Assembly: GCF_000690905.1 (NCBI RefSeq)
Contig: NZ_JMCL01000010.1
Coordinates: 62,001-126,000, forward strand
Length of the DNA: 64,000 nt
Reading direction: 5' to 3'
Source of the DNA: Pseudomonas sp. Ant30-3
GTDB taxonomy: Bacteria; Pseudomonadota; Gammaproteobacteria; Pseudomonadales; Pseudomonadaceae
The translations under genes were made by a program, and so were the position numbers. The notes under the pieces were generated by a model. The model was not told where the DNA came from. It did not search any database and saw nothing but the letters and a program-made list of their open reading frames with translations. This document shows positions 36,942-45,807 of this stretch, piece after piece; within the stretch, counting starts at the first letter, position 1, and every line of letters begins with the position of its first letter.

Positions 36942-37853
36942 TCAGACAAGCCCGCCGCGTCTCACTCTGCCTGGTGATTCACCGTAAACCTCCTTGAATT
37001 TCTTGCTAAAAGCCGCCTGGGATTGATACCCCACCTGAGACGCAATGTCGCTCAATCCCAAATGCGAATGGCTGAGCAGGCTGAAGGCGAGCTCCATTCG
37101 AACCTGCGTCAACAATGCCCACGGTGAAACGCCCGCTACCCGCACGAAGGCTCGCATGAACGTGGCTCGGGACATGCTGGCAGTCTCGGCGAGCGCGTCG
37201 ACTGTCCACTCGAACGCAGGATCCGCCAGCATCGATTGCCAGGCGCGGCCTAGTCGTTTATCGGACAGCAAGGCCAGCGTGCCGGTGTGTTGACCATGGC
37301 TGGCGATGTGCGCGCGCAGCAACAGTGTGAAAAGCGCCTGGGACAAGGCATCAAGCAGGAAATGGGCGCCGACCTGATCACTGTCCGCTTCGCCGCGCAG
37401 CATGTCGACCAGCGCCGGCAGTGGGGCACTGGCGGGGAGGGCAGCGCTGGGGATCACGAGGTGCTCGGGGAGGGCAGCGAACAACAGCGACGTACGATTG
37501 TAATGAAAGCCCCCGCAGAGCATGTCCAGGTCTGTACTCGCAACGCCAATGCGATACAGCGGCAGCGTGCCGCCGGAAACCCGCTTCGGTGTGCTGGGCG
37601 CAACGGTTTTGCCGACGCTGTGCATGATGTGCGGCGCGCCACGCGGCAGCAGCAAAATGTCCCCTGCACGCATGGGCAGGCGTTGCCCGTCCGCAAACTC
37701 AACCCGACATTCGCCCCGCAGCACGATGTGATAGGGCGCTTTGCCCAGGACTTCCTGCTGGTGATCCCGCGCCCAATCCCCCTCGAACTGGCACCGCAGA
37801 TCCAGACTGCCGCGTACGTTGGCCAGGCTGATGAGTTTATCGATCGAATTCAT
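36942..37853 (-). CDS. AraC family regulator with cupin sensor domain
   Basis: 303 residues from the ATG at 37853. The N-terminal cupin (Cupin_6-like) is visible as HIVLRGECRVEF, MRAGDILLLPRGAPHIM. The C-terminal AraC HTH is RLGRAWQSMLADPAFEWTVD, then LSDIASQVGYQSQAAFSKKF and YGESPGRVR. An upstream extension of the frame to 37961 overlaps the divergent promoter and was rejected. This subfamily usually sits divergent from a small oxidoreductase or membrane gene it controls; here that is the DUF417 gene at 38022. Confidence 0.87.
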   Translation of the reverse strand: MNSIDKLISLANVRGSLDLRCQFEGDWARDHQQEVLGKAPYHIVLRGECRVEFADGQRLPMRAGDILLLPRGAPHIMHSVGKTVAPSTPKRVSGGTLPLYRIGVASTDLDMLCGGFHYNRTSLLFAALPEHLVIPSAALPASAPLPALVDMLRGEADSDQVGAHFLLDALSQALFTLLLRAHIASHGQHTGTLALLSDKRLGRAWQSMLADPAFEWTVDALAETASMSRATFMRAFVRVAGVSPWALLTQVRMELAFSLLSHSHLGLSDIASQVGYQSQAAFSKKFKEVYGESPGRVRRGGLV

Positions 37854-38021
37854 GTGAGGGCTTCGCTTGAAAATTTGAGCGTAGTGGACTCGCGTCGCAG
37901 GGGAGTACCGCGCCTGTCGAGGCAATTGAGACGATCCAGCAATAAATTGAGCAAGACGCACAAAACCGGCTTTCGCATCCCCCGCAGACTACCTCCACAT
38001 TCAACCCCTCGGAGAAGTCTC

Positions 38022-38597
38022 ATGCTCACCTCTATGACTGCCTGGCTACGGCTGATCAGCAAAGTCGACACGTTCGGCACGTCCCTCATGCGATTGGCGA
38101 TTGCCGTCGTTTTTTTATGGATTGGTGCGCTGAAATTCGTCCCGTATGAAGCCGATAGCATCACCCCCTTCGTCGCGAACAGCCCCTTCATGTCGTTCTT
38201 CTACGAGCATCCTCAGGACTACAAGGCTCACCTCACACACGAGGGTGAGTTGAACGCTGACAAGCGCGCCTGGCAGACCGCTAACAACACCTACGGTTTT
38301 TCGACCGGTCTGGGCATCGTCGAGATTCTGATCGGTTTGCTGGTGCTGTCAAATCCGCTTTCCAGGCGTACTGGTCTGTTGGGCGGCGCGCTGGCCTTCG
38401 GCACACCGCTGGTGACGCTGAGCTTTCTGATCACGACGCCGGAAGCCTGGGTGGGCGCCCTGGGTGATGCGCAGCATGGCTTCCCGTACTTGTCCGGTGC
38501 CGGACGCCTGGTGCTCAAAGACCTGCTGATGCTGGCCGGCGCTTTACCCGTCATGGCTGACTCCGCACGTCAATTGCTCAGCGAGCGTTCGGCGTAA
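38022..38597 (+). CDS. DUF417 (YkgB-type) membrane protein
   Basis: 191 residues with about four transmembrane helices. The DUF417 pattern is clear: LMRLAIAVVFLWIGALKFVP, YEADSITPFVANSPFMSFFY, FSTGLGIVEILIGLLVL, FLITTPEAWV. Related YkgB/RclC proteins belong to the hypochlorous-acid response, where an AraC protein (RclR) regulates rclABC. Here too a cupin-AraC gene is divergent, so a reactive-chlorine or oxidant role is possible (inference). GGAG lies 8 nt before the ATG at 38022; a much longer upstream frame is antisense to the AraC gene. Confidence 0.87.
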   Translation: MLTSMTAWLRLISKVDTFGTSLMRLAIAVVFLWIGALKFVPYEADSITPFVANSPFMSFFYEHPQDYKAHLTHEGELNADKRAWQTANNTYGFSTGLGIVEILIGLLVLSNPLSRRTGLLGGALAFGTPLVTLSFLITTPEAWVGALGDAQHGFPYLSGAGRLVLKDLLMLAGALPVMADSARQLLSERSA

Positions 38598-38775
38598 TTC
38601 GTCGGTCACGATGTGGCGGGGGGAAACAGATTGCTTCCTGCAATTGTTTCACCCAGCACAATTAAGCCATGACATCTGTGCACATTCTCTGAAAAGGCTT
38701 TGTTGGTGAAACTGATCTCACAAGCGATCAACCCCTTCAGTTGTCGCAGCGTTCTCCACAACCGGGAGATGACCT

Positions 38776-39009
38776 ATGCCTGGCACTACTCAATCCTGCA
38801 CTGACGGCTGTTCTGCAACTTCAATCGTGCTGGATCGCGAGCACGAAGCGGGCTTCCTACTGCCGCAGTTCATGGGGGCGCTGGCCAGCGAGACCATGGG
38901 ATTAACCCTGACGAACCGGTGCCAGCAACCAACCGGCCCAGGTGTGTTTGCAAGGCTCGGGGCCTCACTGATGCAGTCGCTGAAACTCCGATTACTCTTC
39001 GGCAAATAA
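38776..39009 (+). CDS. Small hypothetical protein upstream of gor
   Basis: 77 codons, starting MPGTTQSCTDGC with GGGAG about 6 nt upstream and ending 34 bp before glutathione reductase in the same direction. There is no transmembrane helix, signal or known motif; a C-terminal amphipathic basic helix (LGASLMQSLKLRLLFGK) is visible. The start, ribosome-binding site and position make it plausible as a leader gene of a two-gene transcript, but no family was recognised. Confidence 0.4.
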   Translation: MPGTTQSCTDGCSATSIVLDREHEAGFLLPQFMGALASETMGLTLTNRCQQPTGPGVFARLGASLMQSLKLRLLFGK

Positions 39010-39043
39010 GCGAGAACTTGAATATTCCTGATAGAGAACTGAC

Positions 39044-40405
39044 ATGAGCTACGACTTCGATCTATTCGTTATTGGTGCCGGCTCAGGTGGCGTGCGCGCT
39101 GCACGGTTTGCAGCCGGTTACGGTGCAAAAGTAGCGGTTGCCGAAAGCCGATATCTGGGCGGTACGTGCGTCAATGTCGGCTGCGTTCCAAAAAAATTAT
39201 TGGTGTACGGTGCCCATTTTGCTGACGACTTCGAGCAGGCCGAAAGCTTCGGCTGGACAGCGGGAAAAGCGAATTTCGACTGGGCATACCTGATTGCGAA
39301 CAAAAACCGCGAGATCGCAAGGCTCAACGGGATCTACCGAAAGCTCTTGATCAACAGCGGCGTCACGTTGCTTGAAGGGCATGCCCGATTGGCCGATGCG
39401 CACCATGTGGACATAAACGGCCAGCGTTTCAGTGCCGAGCGGATTCTGCTGGCGACCGGTGGATGGCCGCAGATCCCGGACATCCCGGGGCGTGAATATG
39501 CGATCACCTCGAACGAAGCGTTCTTTCTGGAACAACTGCCCAAGCGCATCCTCGTCGTCGGCGGCGGTTATATCGCGGTGGAATTCGCTGGCATCTTCAA
39601 TGGGCTGGGCGCCGAAACCCGGCTGCTGTACCGAGGCGATCTGTTCTTGCGAGGATTCGATCAGTCAGTACGTACTCATTTGGCAGAGGAGTTGACCAAG
39701 CGCGGGCTGCGACTGGCGTTCAATACCGACCTTGTCCAGATCGACAAGCAGGCTGATGGAAGTTTGCTCGCGACACTTAACGATGGCAGGCAACTGGCGA
39801 CCGATTGCGTGTTCTGCGCGACGGGTCGCCGGCCAATGCTCGATAACCTGGGGTTGGAAAACACCAGCGTCGAACTCAACGAAGCGGGCTATATCGCCGT
39901 CAATGAGCATTTCGAAACTGACGAGCCTTCTGTTCTGGCGCTTGGCGACGTGATTGGTGGCGTGCAGCTGACGCCTGTTGCGACAGCGGAAGGCATGGCG
40001 GTTGCTCGACGGTTATTTCAACCCGAACACTATCGACCAGTCGATTATCGTCATATACCGACCGCTGTGTTCAGTCAGCCGAACATCGGCACGGTGGGTC
40101 TTACCGAGCAGCAAGCGATCGAGCAGGGGCACCAGGTCGTGGTGTTCGAGAGCCGTTTCCGCCCGATGAAACTGACCCTGACCGAATCCTCGGAGCAGAC
40201 ATTGATGAAACTGGTGGTCGACGCGGATTCCGATCGGGTACTGGGCTGCCATATGGTGGGTCCGGATGCGGGCGACATCATTCAAGGGTTGGCGATTGCG
40301 CTCAAGGCCGGTGCCACCAAACGACTGTTCGATGACACCATTGGGGTGCACCCGACCTCGGCAGAAGAATTTGTCACCCTGCGTACGGCAGTGGTCAGGC
40401 GGTGA
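39044..40405 (+). CDS. gor: Glutathione-disulfide reductase
   Basis: 453 residues, full length. FAD motif [11 protein letters not shown]; redox-active disulfide [13 protein letters not shown] (Cys42, Cys47); NAD(P)-binding [17 protein letters not shown] with downstream Arg residues for [20 protein letters not shown]; and the C-terminal HPTSAEE with catalytic His436 and Glu441. It reduces GSSG with NADPH in the cytosol. It follows a DUF417 gene and a small hypothetical gene and precedes cynR and a glutathione transferase, consistent with a thiol and oxidant-stress setting. Confidence 0.95.
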   Translation: MSYDFDLFVIGAGSGGVRAARFAAGYGAKVAVAESRYLGGTCVNVGCVPKKLLVYGAHFADDFEQAESFGWTAGKANFDWAYLIANKNREIARLNGIYRKLLINSGVTLLEGHARLADAHHVDINGQRFSAERILLATGGWPQIPDIPGREYAITSNEAFFLEQLPKRILVVGGGYIAVEFAGIFNGLGAETRLLYRGDLFLRGFDQSVRTHLAEELTKRGLRLAFNTDLVQIDKQADGSLLATLNDGRQLATDCVFCATGRRPMLDNLGLENTSVELNEAGYIAVNEHFETDEPSVLALGDVIGGVQLTPVATAEGMAVARRLFQPEHYRPVDYRHIPTAVFSQPNIGTVGLTEQQAIEQGHQVVVFESRFRPMKLTLTESSEQTLMKLVVDADSDRVLGCHMVGPDAGDIIQGLAIALKAGATKRLFDDTIGVHPTSAEEFVTLRTAVVRR

Positions 40406-40446
40406 AGGGCGTTCGGTTGCTCAGCCGAAAGCAGATCAGCCCTTCA
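40403..40446. terminator. Nested hairpin at the gor stop
   Basis: TGAAGGGC (40403-40410) pairs with GCCCTTCA (40439-40446), enclosing an inner TTCGG...CCGAA stem (40412-40429). It starts at the gor stop codon and ends 54 bp before cynR. No T-run follows, so termination would need Rho; transcript stabilisation is the alternative. Confidence 0.4.
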
Positions 40447-40500
40447 CGCCGCAAACGTACGAGATACACTGCAACTCGCGTTTAATCTTCAGGTGACCCC

Positions 40501-41415
40501 ATGCTGCTAAGACATCTGCGGTATTTGTTGGCAGTGGCTGACCACGGTGGCTTTACCCGCGCCGCAGAAGTCCTGCATGTGTCTCAGCCGACGCTGTCGC
40601 AACAGATACGGCAGCTGGAAGAAACCCTTGGCGTCAGTCTGTTTGACCGAACATCCCGAACTGTCCGACCCACCGATGCGGGGCTGGCCTACATCGAATG
40701 CGCCCGTCGCGTTCTGGTGGAACTGGCGGCCGGCAAGCGGGCTTTGCACGATGTAAAGGACTTGTCACGTGGCACCTTGAGGCTCGCCATGGCACCCACC
40801 TTCATGGCGTACGTCCTGGGGCCCTTAGTGCGTGACTACATCGCGCAGTATCCGAATATCCGCCTGGAGATTTTCGAGCTGTCGATGGGTGACATTGAAA
40901 CGGGGCTGGTCAATGACTCGCTGGACATTGCGGTCGCATTTGACCAGGTGCGGAACGCCGATATCGAGTCAATCCCGGCATTTGTTGAAACACTGGGTCT
41001 GATGGTCGGGCGTGCTCATCCCCTGTATGACTGCGAGGACGCGTTGACGTCCGAACAGCTGGCTGAACTGGATTTCGCCTTGCTGACACCGGACTTCGCC
41101 ACCCGCGTGTGTATCGACGAGTACTTCGCCAGGGTGAAGATCACGCCGAAAGTGCTGGTCCAGGTCAACTCAGTGAACACGTTGCTGGAAGTCATCCGCA
41201 ACACGGCAGTCGCCACCATTCTTCCGGAACCCATCGCCACTCAAGATCGCGCTTTGCACAGGTTGGCCCTGCTCGACAAGGCGCCTCAACGTGGCGTGTC
41301 GATCCTCCGGCGCAAGAATAACTACCACAGCGCAGCGTCAGTCGCGTTCATGAACCTGATGCTGGGTACAGCGGGCGTGGAATCAGGCCAGGGTGCCGAT
41401 CATTACGCCGAGTGA
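40501..41415 (+). CDS. cynR: LysR family regulator CynR (cyanate operon activator)
   Basis: 304 residues. The whole length aligns by eye with E. coli CynR as I recall it: LRYLLAVADHGGFTRAAEVL, LHVSQPTLSQQIRQLEETLG, KRALHDVKDLSRGTLRLAMA, a DLDVGIAF-type DSLDIAVAF, VNSVNTLLEVIRNTAVATIL, and a late ILRRKNNYHSAASVAF. CynR senses cyanate and activates cynTS. In this window cynS and cynT lie about 6.5-8 kb away and on the opposite strand, not adjacent as in E. coli. The 106-bp downstream gap leads to a glutathione transferase gene, which might also be a target. Confidence 0.8.
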   Translation: MLLRHLRYLLAVADHGGFTRAAEVLHVSQPTLSQQIRQLEETLGVSLFDRTSRTVRPTDAGLAYIECARRVLVELAAGKRALHDVKDLSRGTLRLAMAPTFMAYVLGPLVRDYIAQYPNIRLEIFELSMGDIETGLVNDSLDIAVAFDQVRNADIESIPAFVETLGLMVGRAHPLYDCEDALTSEQLAELDFALLTPDFATRVCIDEYFARVKITPKVLVQVNSVNTLLEVIRNTAVATILPEPIATQDRALHRLALLDKAPQRGVSILRRKNNYHSAASVAFMNLMLGTAGVESGQGADHYAE

Positions 41416-41520
41416 AATGCTGGATTGTGAATTGTGGTAATTCCGCTGTTTGGGAGACAGGGGCAAGATCACTCCATCGACGCGATCACCGGGTCGAATC
41501 CATAACAACCGGAGCAGGTC

Positions 41521-42150
41521 ATGTCCCAGCAACCTATCAAACTTTATCGTCACCCATTGTCAGGCCACGCCCATCGCGTCGAGTTGATGCTGTCGCTGCT
41601 CGGGCAGCCAACCGAGTTGGTATTCGTGGACCTGGCGAAAGGCGCGCACAAGACTCCCGAGTTCCTGGCGTTGAACAGTTTCGGCCAGGTACCGGTGCTG
41701 GATGATAACGGCACCGTGCTGGCTGACTCGAACGCGATTCTGGTCTACCTGGCCGCTAAATACGGCAACGGCGAGTGGCTGCCCAGCGACCCTGTTGCGC
41801 AAGCCAAGGTACAACGCTGGTTGTCGATCGCGGCCGGTCAGATCAACTCAGGCCCGGCGACAGCTCGACTGATTACGGTGTTCGGTGCCGGTTACAACGC
41901 TGAAGAGGCGATCAGCAAGTCCCACAGTCTGCTCGCCGTCATGGAGCAAGAGTTGGGCAGCAGCAAATTCCTGGCGGGCGATAAGCCGACCGTCGCTGAT
42001 GTCGCGGCTTATACCTACATATCCCACGCCCCGGAAGGCAATGTTGCGCTGACTGACTATCCTAACGTCCGTGCCTGGTTGAGCAGTATCGAGGCACTGC
42101 CAAATTTTGTTGGCATGCAGCGTACTGCCACGGGTTTGCAGCAAGTCTGA
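41521..42150 (+). CDS. Glutathione S-transferase family protein
   Basis: 209 residues. The N-terminal thioredoxin-like domain has [18 protein letters not shown] and [27 protein letters not shown], including the cis-Pro (QVPV) and the glutathione gamma-Glu contact DSNAI. The all-helical C-terminal domain has [19 protein letters not shown] (N-capping box). It is a cytosolic transferase or GSH-dependent peroxidase; the exact substrate is unknown. GGAG is upstream of the ATG. It precedes two tandem LysR genes. Confidence 0.9.
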   Translation: MSQQPIKLYRHPLSGHAHRVELMLSLLGQPTELVFVDLAKGAHKTPEFLALNSFGQVPVLDDNGTVLADSNAILVYLAAKYGNGEWLPSDPVAQAKVQRWLSIAAGQINSGPATARLITVFGAGYNAEEAISKSHSLLAVMEQELGSSKFLAGDKPTVADVAAYTYISHAPEGNVALTDYPNVRAWLSSIEALPNFVGMQRTATGLQQV

Positions 42151-42256
42151 TCGAACGGTCGGAGCTTCCCGGGAAATACCCCGGGCAAGCTCCGGTGATC
42201 GTCTGCTCGCTCTGGCGTGCAGATCTTGCTGTCCCTATGTCACGGCAGAGTCGCCT

Positions 42257-43177
42257 ATGGATCGCTTTCAAGAAATGCAGATTTTCATGACGGTCGCCGA
42301 AGAAGAGGGCTTCGCGGCCGCTGCCCGCCGTTTGAATATATCCCCGCCCAGCGTGACTCGCGCCATTGCTGCCATGGAGGAGCGAATCGGCACCCAACTG
42401 TTATCACGCACCACACGCAGCCTGCACTTGACCGAGGCCGGGCAACGCTATCTGGACGATTGCCGGCGAATACTCGGCGAACTCAATGAAGCGGAAGAGG
42501 CCGCTGCCGGCAGTTACTCTATTCCCTGTGGCCACCTGACGGTGACGGCGCCGGTGCTCTTTGGCGAGTTGTACATTGCCCCATTGCTGGCTGAATACCT
42601 GGACCAGTTTCCTTCCGTTAATCTCAACGCGTTACTGGTTGACCGCGTGACGAGCATGGTGGATGAAGGGATCGATGTGGCAATCCGTATCGGCCATTTA
42701 CACGAGAATAATCAGCACGGCATCAAGGTGGGCGAGGTGCGCCAGGTGATTTGCGGCGCCCCCGATTACTTCGAACGATTCGGTCGGCCACGCCACCCCG
42801 GCGAACTCAGCTCGGCCAAAATCGTTATGTCTTCGGCGAGCCATTTGTTAAGCGACTGGCAATTTGAACATGACGGCAATCCATTGAGTTTTCGTTTCGA
42901 TCCACGGTTGGTCGTGACCGCTAACCAGGCTGCGATCAATATTGCCTGCCTGGGTTGGGGCGTAACGCGTGTGTTGTCCTACCAGGTGGCCAGTCAGGTT
43001 GCGGCCGGTGAATTGGAAGTGGTGCTGCAGGATTTTGAACCACCCGCGTTGCCCATTCAGGTCGTTTATCTGAAGAGCAACCGCGTGCCCGCGAAGGTTC
43101 GCACCTTTGTCGATTTCCTCACGGACCGCCTGGGCGGTGACAAAGCGCTCAGACCGACCATGAAAAGTACCTTCTGA
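42257..43177 (+). CDS. LysR family regulator, first of a tandem pair
   Basis: 306 residues from the ATG at 42257, which opens the typical MDRFQEMQIFMTVAEEEGFA. The recognition helix is SVTRAIAAMEERIG. The substrate domain has VDEGIDVAIRIGHL and late ALPIQVVYLKSNRVPAKVRT, placing it in the large AaeR/DsdC-unlike group that includes many orphan regulators. A frame extending to 42107 overlaps the GST gene and is not real. Its stop shares one base with the next LysR start. Confidence 0.88.
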   Translation: MDRFQEMQIFMTVAEEEGFAAAARRLNISPPSVTRAIAAMEERIGTQLLSRTTRSLHLTEAGQRYLDDCRRILGELNEAEEAAAGSYSIPCGHLTVTAPVLFGELYIAPLLAEYLDQFPSVNLNALLVDRVTSMVDEGIDVAIRIGHLHENNQHGIKVGEVRQVICGAPDYFERFGRPRHPGELSSAKIVMSSASHLLSDWQFEHDGNPLSFRFDPRLVVTANQAAINIACLGWGVTRVLSYQVASQVAAGELEVVLQDFEPPALPIQVVYLKSNRVPAKVRTFVDFLTDRLGGDKALRPTMKSTF

Positions 43178-44088
43178 TGGACCGCTTCCATGAAATGCTC
43201 ATGTTCGAAGCGCTGTCGGAGCGGCCAAGTCTGGCGGCAGCGGCGCGTCGCCTGAATGTCTCCGGCCCGACGGTTGTTCGCGCGATTGCCCGGCTGGAGG
43301 CGCGTCTCGGTGTGGCTCTGTTACAACGCAGCACCCGTGGCGTGTCGTTGACGGAGTCGGGGGCGGCATTCATGGCTGACTGCTCGCGCATCCTCAAAGG
43401 AATCGAAGACGCCGAAGCCTCTGCCAAAGGCCTTCACGTACAGGCCCAAGGCAATCTGACGGTGTTGCTGCCACTGCTTTTCAGCCGCTATGTCATGACA
43501 TCGTTGCTAGCCAATTACATGGAGGTGTATCCCGACGTCAAAGTGTTCGCTCATTACCATGACCGTTTCCCGAACATGAACGAGGAAGGTCTGGACGTGG
43601 CCGTGCTGGTGGGGCATCTGCCCAGTTCATCGTTGATCGCCAGGCCTGTGGGCTACGTGCGTTCGATCGTTTGTGCCAGCCCTGCCTATCTTGACGCCTG
43701 CGGTGTGCCCGCCGAGCCGGACGACCTTAAACGTCATCGGTTGATTGGCATCCAGGCTTATCGGGAGAAGATTCACTGGGATTTTTCCAGCCACGGTATT
43801 CAGACCACCCTCAAAGCCCGATCACGCGTCAGTTGCACCACGGCGCAAGCGGCCATCGATGCGGCGGTGCATGGTGGGGGCCTCACGCGTTGCTTGAGTT
43901 ATCCAGCCTACGATTACCTCAAAAGCGATCGATTGCGCCGGGTCCTGCAACCTTTTGAACTGCCAGCGCTGCCCGTGCATGTCGTCTACCGCGAAAGACG
44001 AAGGGCCTCGATGAGGGTGCGCAGCTTTGTCGACTACATGGTCGAGGGCCTGCGCGAACATCCGGCACTGCTGCCGGATGCTCTTTGA
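43177..44088 (+). CDS. LysR family regulator, second of a tandem pair
   Basis: 303 residues. It is a paralogue of the preceding gene: MDRFHEMLMFEALSERPSLA, TVVRAIARLEARLGVAL, LTVLLPLLFSRYVMT, NEEGLDVAVLVGHL, and LPVHVVYRERRRASMRVRSF correspond block by block. ATG overlaps the previous TGA (TGATG), so the two are translationally coupled. Two coupled LysR genes with no structural gene between them suggest duplication and possibly hetero-oligomers (inference). Confidence 0.88.
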   Translation: MDRFHEMLMFEALSERPSLAAAARRLNVSGPTVVRAIARLEARLGVALLQRSTRGVSLTESGAAFMADCSRILKGIEDAEASAKGLHVQAQGNLTVLLPLLFSRYVMTSLLANYMEVYPDVKVFAHYHDRFPNMNEEGLDVAVLVGHLPSSSLIARPVGYVRSIVCASPAYLDACGVPAEPDDLKRHRLIGIQAYREKIHWDFSSHGIQTTLKARSRVSCTTAQAAIDAAVHGGGLTRCLSYPAYDYLKSDRLRRVLQPFELPALPVHVVYRERRRASMRVRSFVDYMVEGLREHPALLPDAL

Positions 44089-44119
44089 TTGATCAGCGAC
44101 CCTGACCTGCGGTCGCTGA
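44060..44119. terminator. Two consecutive hairpins between convergent genes
   Basis: ATCCGGCA-ctgc-TGCCGGAT (44060-44079) lies inside the last codons of the LysR gene and is followed by CTCTTTGATT. TCAGCGACC-ctgacctgc-GGTCGCTGA (44093-44119) lies between the stops. Both stems are perfect. Together they probably separate the LysR pair from the convergent hydrolase gene. Confidence 0.5.
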
Positions 44120-44125
44120 AACACT

Positions 44126-44902
44126 TCATTGGGCGGTCGCTGCCTTCTCGATCAGGCTGGCAACCACTTTTGGGTTGGACACCATCACAACGTGCGACGC
44201 GCCTTTGACCACAACGGTCTGCTTAGCATGTGCCCGCTCAGCCATGAAGGCCTGCGCTTGTGCCGGGATGTTTTTATCTGCGTCGCCGTAAACAAACCAG
44301 GAAGGAATGGTTTTCCAGGCCGGCTCGGTCGAAGCCTCATTGAGCGCAGCGACTGTCACGGGACGTTGGGTGGCAGCCATCAATCTGGCGTCCGCGTCAG
44401 GAACATCAGCGGCGAACTGCTCATGAAATTTTTCCTGCTGGATATACAGGTCCTTGCCGCCGTCAGCCAGGTCTACGGGCGCGGAGAGAGTCGGGCCCAA
44501 AGTGCCGCCGGGGAAACGCCCCGATAATTCTGCAGTGGATTCACCTGCTTCCGGTGCAATGGCGGCGACGTACACCAGCGCTTTGACGTTGGCGTTGCCG
44601 TATGCCGCTTCGGTGATGACGGGCCCGCCATAGGAATGGCCAACCAGCACGACCGACGTTTTGATGCTGGCGAGCACGTCGGCCACCGACTGCGCGTCAC
44701 CCTTGAGTGAGCGAAGCGGGTTAGCGGCTGCGATCACTGGATAGCCATCTTTTTCCAGAATTTTGACGACGCCATTCCAACTGCTGGAATCGGCGAAAGC
44801 CCCGTGAACCAGAACGACAGTCGGTTTGACCGGTGCAGCCAGCGCAGCGGTGGCACTGACCATTGCGGCAGCCAGGGCCAGACCTGCAAAAATCTTCTTC
44901 AT
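44126..44902 (-). CDS. Exported alpha/beta hydrolase
   Basis: 258 residues from the ATG at 44902, where a signal peptide begins (MKKIFAGLALAAAMVSATAA, cleavage near LAAPVK). It has the HGAFADSSSW oxyanion block, the nucleophile elbow GHSYGG with Ser90, and a C-terminal GASHVV with the catalytic His. The HGA-F and GHSYGG combination is that of the AB_hydrolase_6 family of small esterases (MenH/pyrethroid-hydrolase-like). It should act in the periplasm. The frame extending to 45001 has no homology and was rejected. It is divergent from the DJ-1/PNPOx operon. Confidence 0.88.
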   Translation of the reverse strand: MKKIFAGLALAAAMVSATAALAAPVKPTVVLVHGAFADSSSWNGVVKILEKDGYPVIAAANPLRSLKGDAQSVADVLASIKTSVVLVGHSYGGPVITEAAYGNANVKALVYVAAIAPEAGESTAELSGRFPGGTLGPTLSAPVDLADGGKDLYIQQEKFHEQFAADVPDADARLMAATQRPVTVAALNEASTEPAWKTIPSWFVYGDADKNIPAQAQAFMAERAHAKQTVVVKGASHVVMVSNPKVVASLIEKAATAQ

Positions 44903-45163
44903 CGGATGTTCCTGTTTAAGCGTGGGAGGGCAGTGAAGCGACAGGGATAGTTGAACCTGTCGCTGTGTTTCCCATGTGTCCGGGTATCCAGTGCTCTGCA
45001 TGGAAACGTGTCTGATCCCACCTTTGCTACAGGCAGATACACGCCATCATTTCAGCGGGCGAAACAGTGGATTGCATTTTGTGGCCGTTCTCATCAAAGC
45101 GAATAAAGCAGAGCATGCGTTCAAGCACTTTGTTCAGGGCATCACTGCGGAGATAACCACCCG

Positions 45164-45799
45164 ATGAAACGAGTCCTCATGCTGCTCGCCAATGGCGTCG
45201 AACCGATGGAGATGGCCGCGTTCACCGACGTGCTCGGCTGGGCCGATCTGCTCGGTGATTGCCCTGTCGAACTGGTGAACGCCGGCCTTCGCAGAAAGAT
45301 CGTCACCACCTTTGGTTTATCGGTCAATCCGGGTTGTCTGTTGCGCGATCTGGATATCAGCAGCTTCGACGCGCTGGCGCTGCCGGGTGGTTTCGAACCG
45401 TCGGGATTTTATGAAGAGGCGCTCAGCGAGCCGTTTCTGCAGACGATTCGCTACTTTGTCAGCGCTGGCAAACCCGTCGCCAGCGTGTGCGTATCGTCGG
45501 TGTGCCTCGGCGTCGCGGGTGTGCTGCGAGGCAGAAATGCCACGACTTATCACCAGGAAGGCGGCAAGCGCCGGAATCAGCTGGTGGAAACGGGCGCTGT
45601 GTTCGTCGATCGACCTGTCGTGGTCGATGGCAACATCATTACGTCCAGCGGACCCGGCACCGCCACTGAAGTCGCTTTTGTGCTGCTGGAAAAACTCACC
45701 GGTGCGCAGAACGCGACGTACATCCGCAAGAAAATGCGCTTTGCTACACCCGATCGTCATTGGTTCGAGACGCCACAGGTTCCAACGCAACCTATGTAG
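45164..45799 (+). CDS. DJ-1/PfpI family protein
   Basis: 211 residues. The class I glutamine-amidotransferase-like fold has VLMLLANGVEPMEM (Glu at the conserved position), DALALPGGFEPSG, and the nucleophile-elbow region PVASVCVSSVCLG with a Cys where DJ-1 proteins have theirs; TTYHQEGG and SSGPGTATEVA follow. The family covers glyoxalases, chaperones and isonitrile-hydratase-like enzymes. Exact activity unknown. It is 8 bp upstream of the PNPOx/ferredoxin-reductase fusion gene and probably shares its transcript. Confidence 0.88.
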   Translation: MKRVLMLLANGVEPMEMAAFTDVLGWADLLGDCPVELVNAGLRRKIVTTFGLSVNPGCLLRDLDISSFDALALPGGFEPSGFYEEALSEPFLQTIRYFVSAGKPVASVCVSSVCLGVAGVLRGRNATTYHQEGGKRRNQLVETGAVFVDRPVVVDGNIITSSGPGTATEVAFVLLEKLTGAQNATYIRKKMRFATPDRHWFETPQVPTQPM

Positions 45800-45807
45800 A
45801 GGTGATC

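Noticed and set aside
37287..38021. Long N-terminal extension of the DUF417 gene
   Set aside because: It is antisense to the cupin-AraC gene and has no homology; the ATG at 38022 has GGAG upstream and starts the DUF417 homology.
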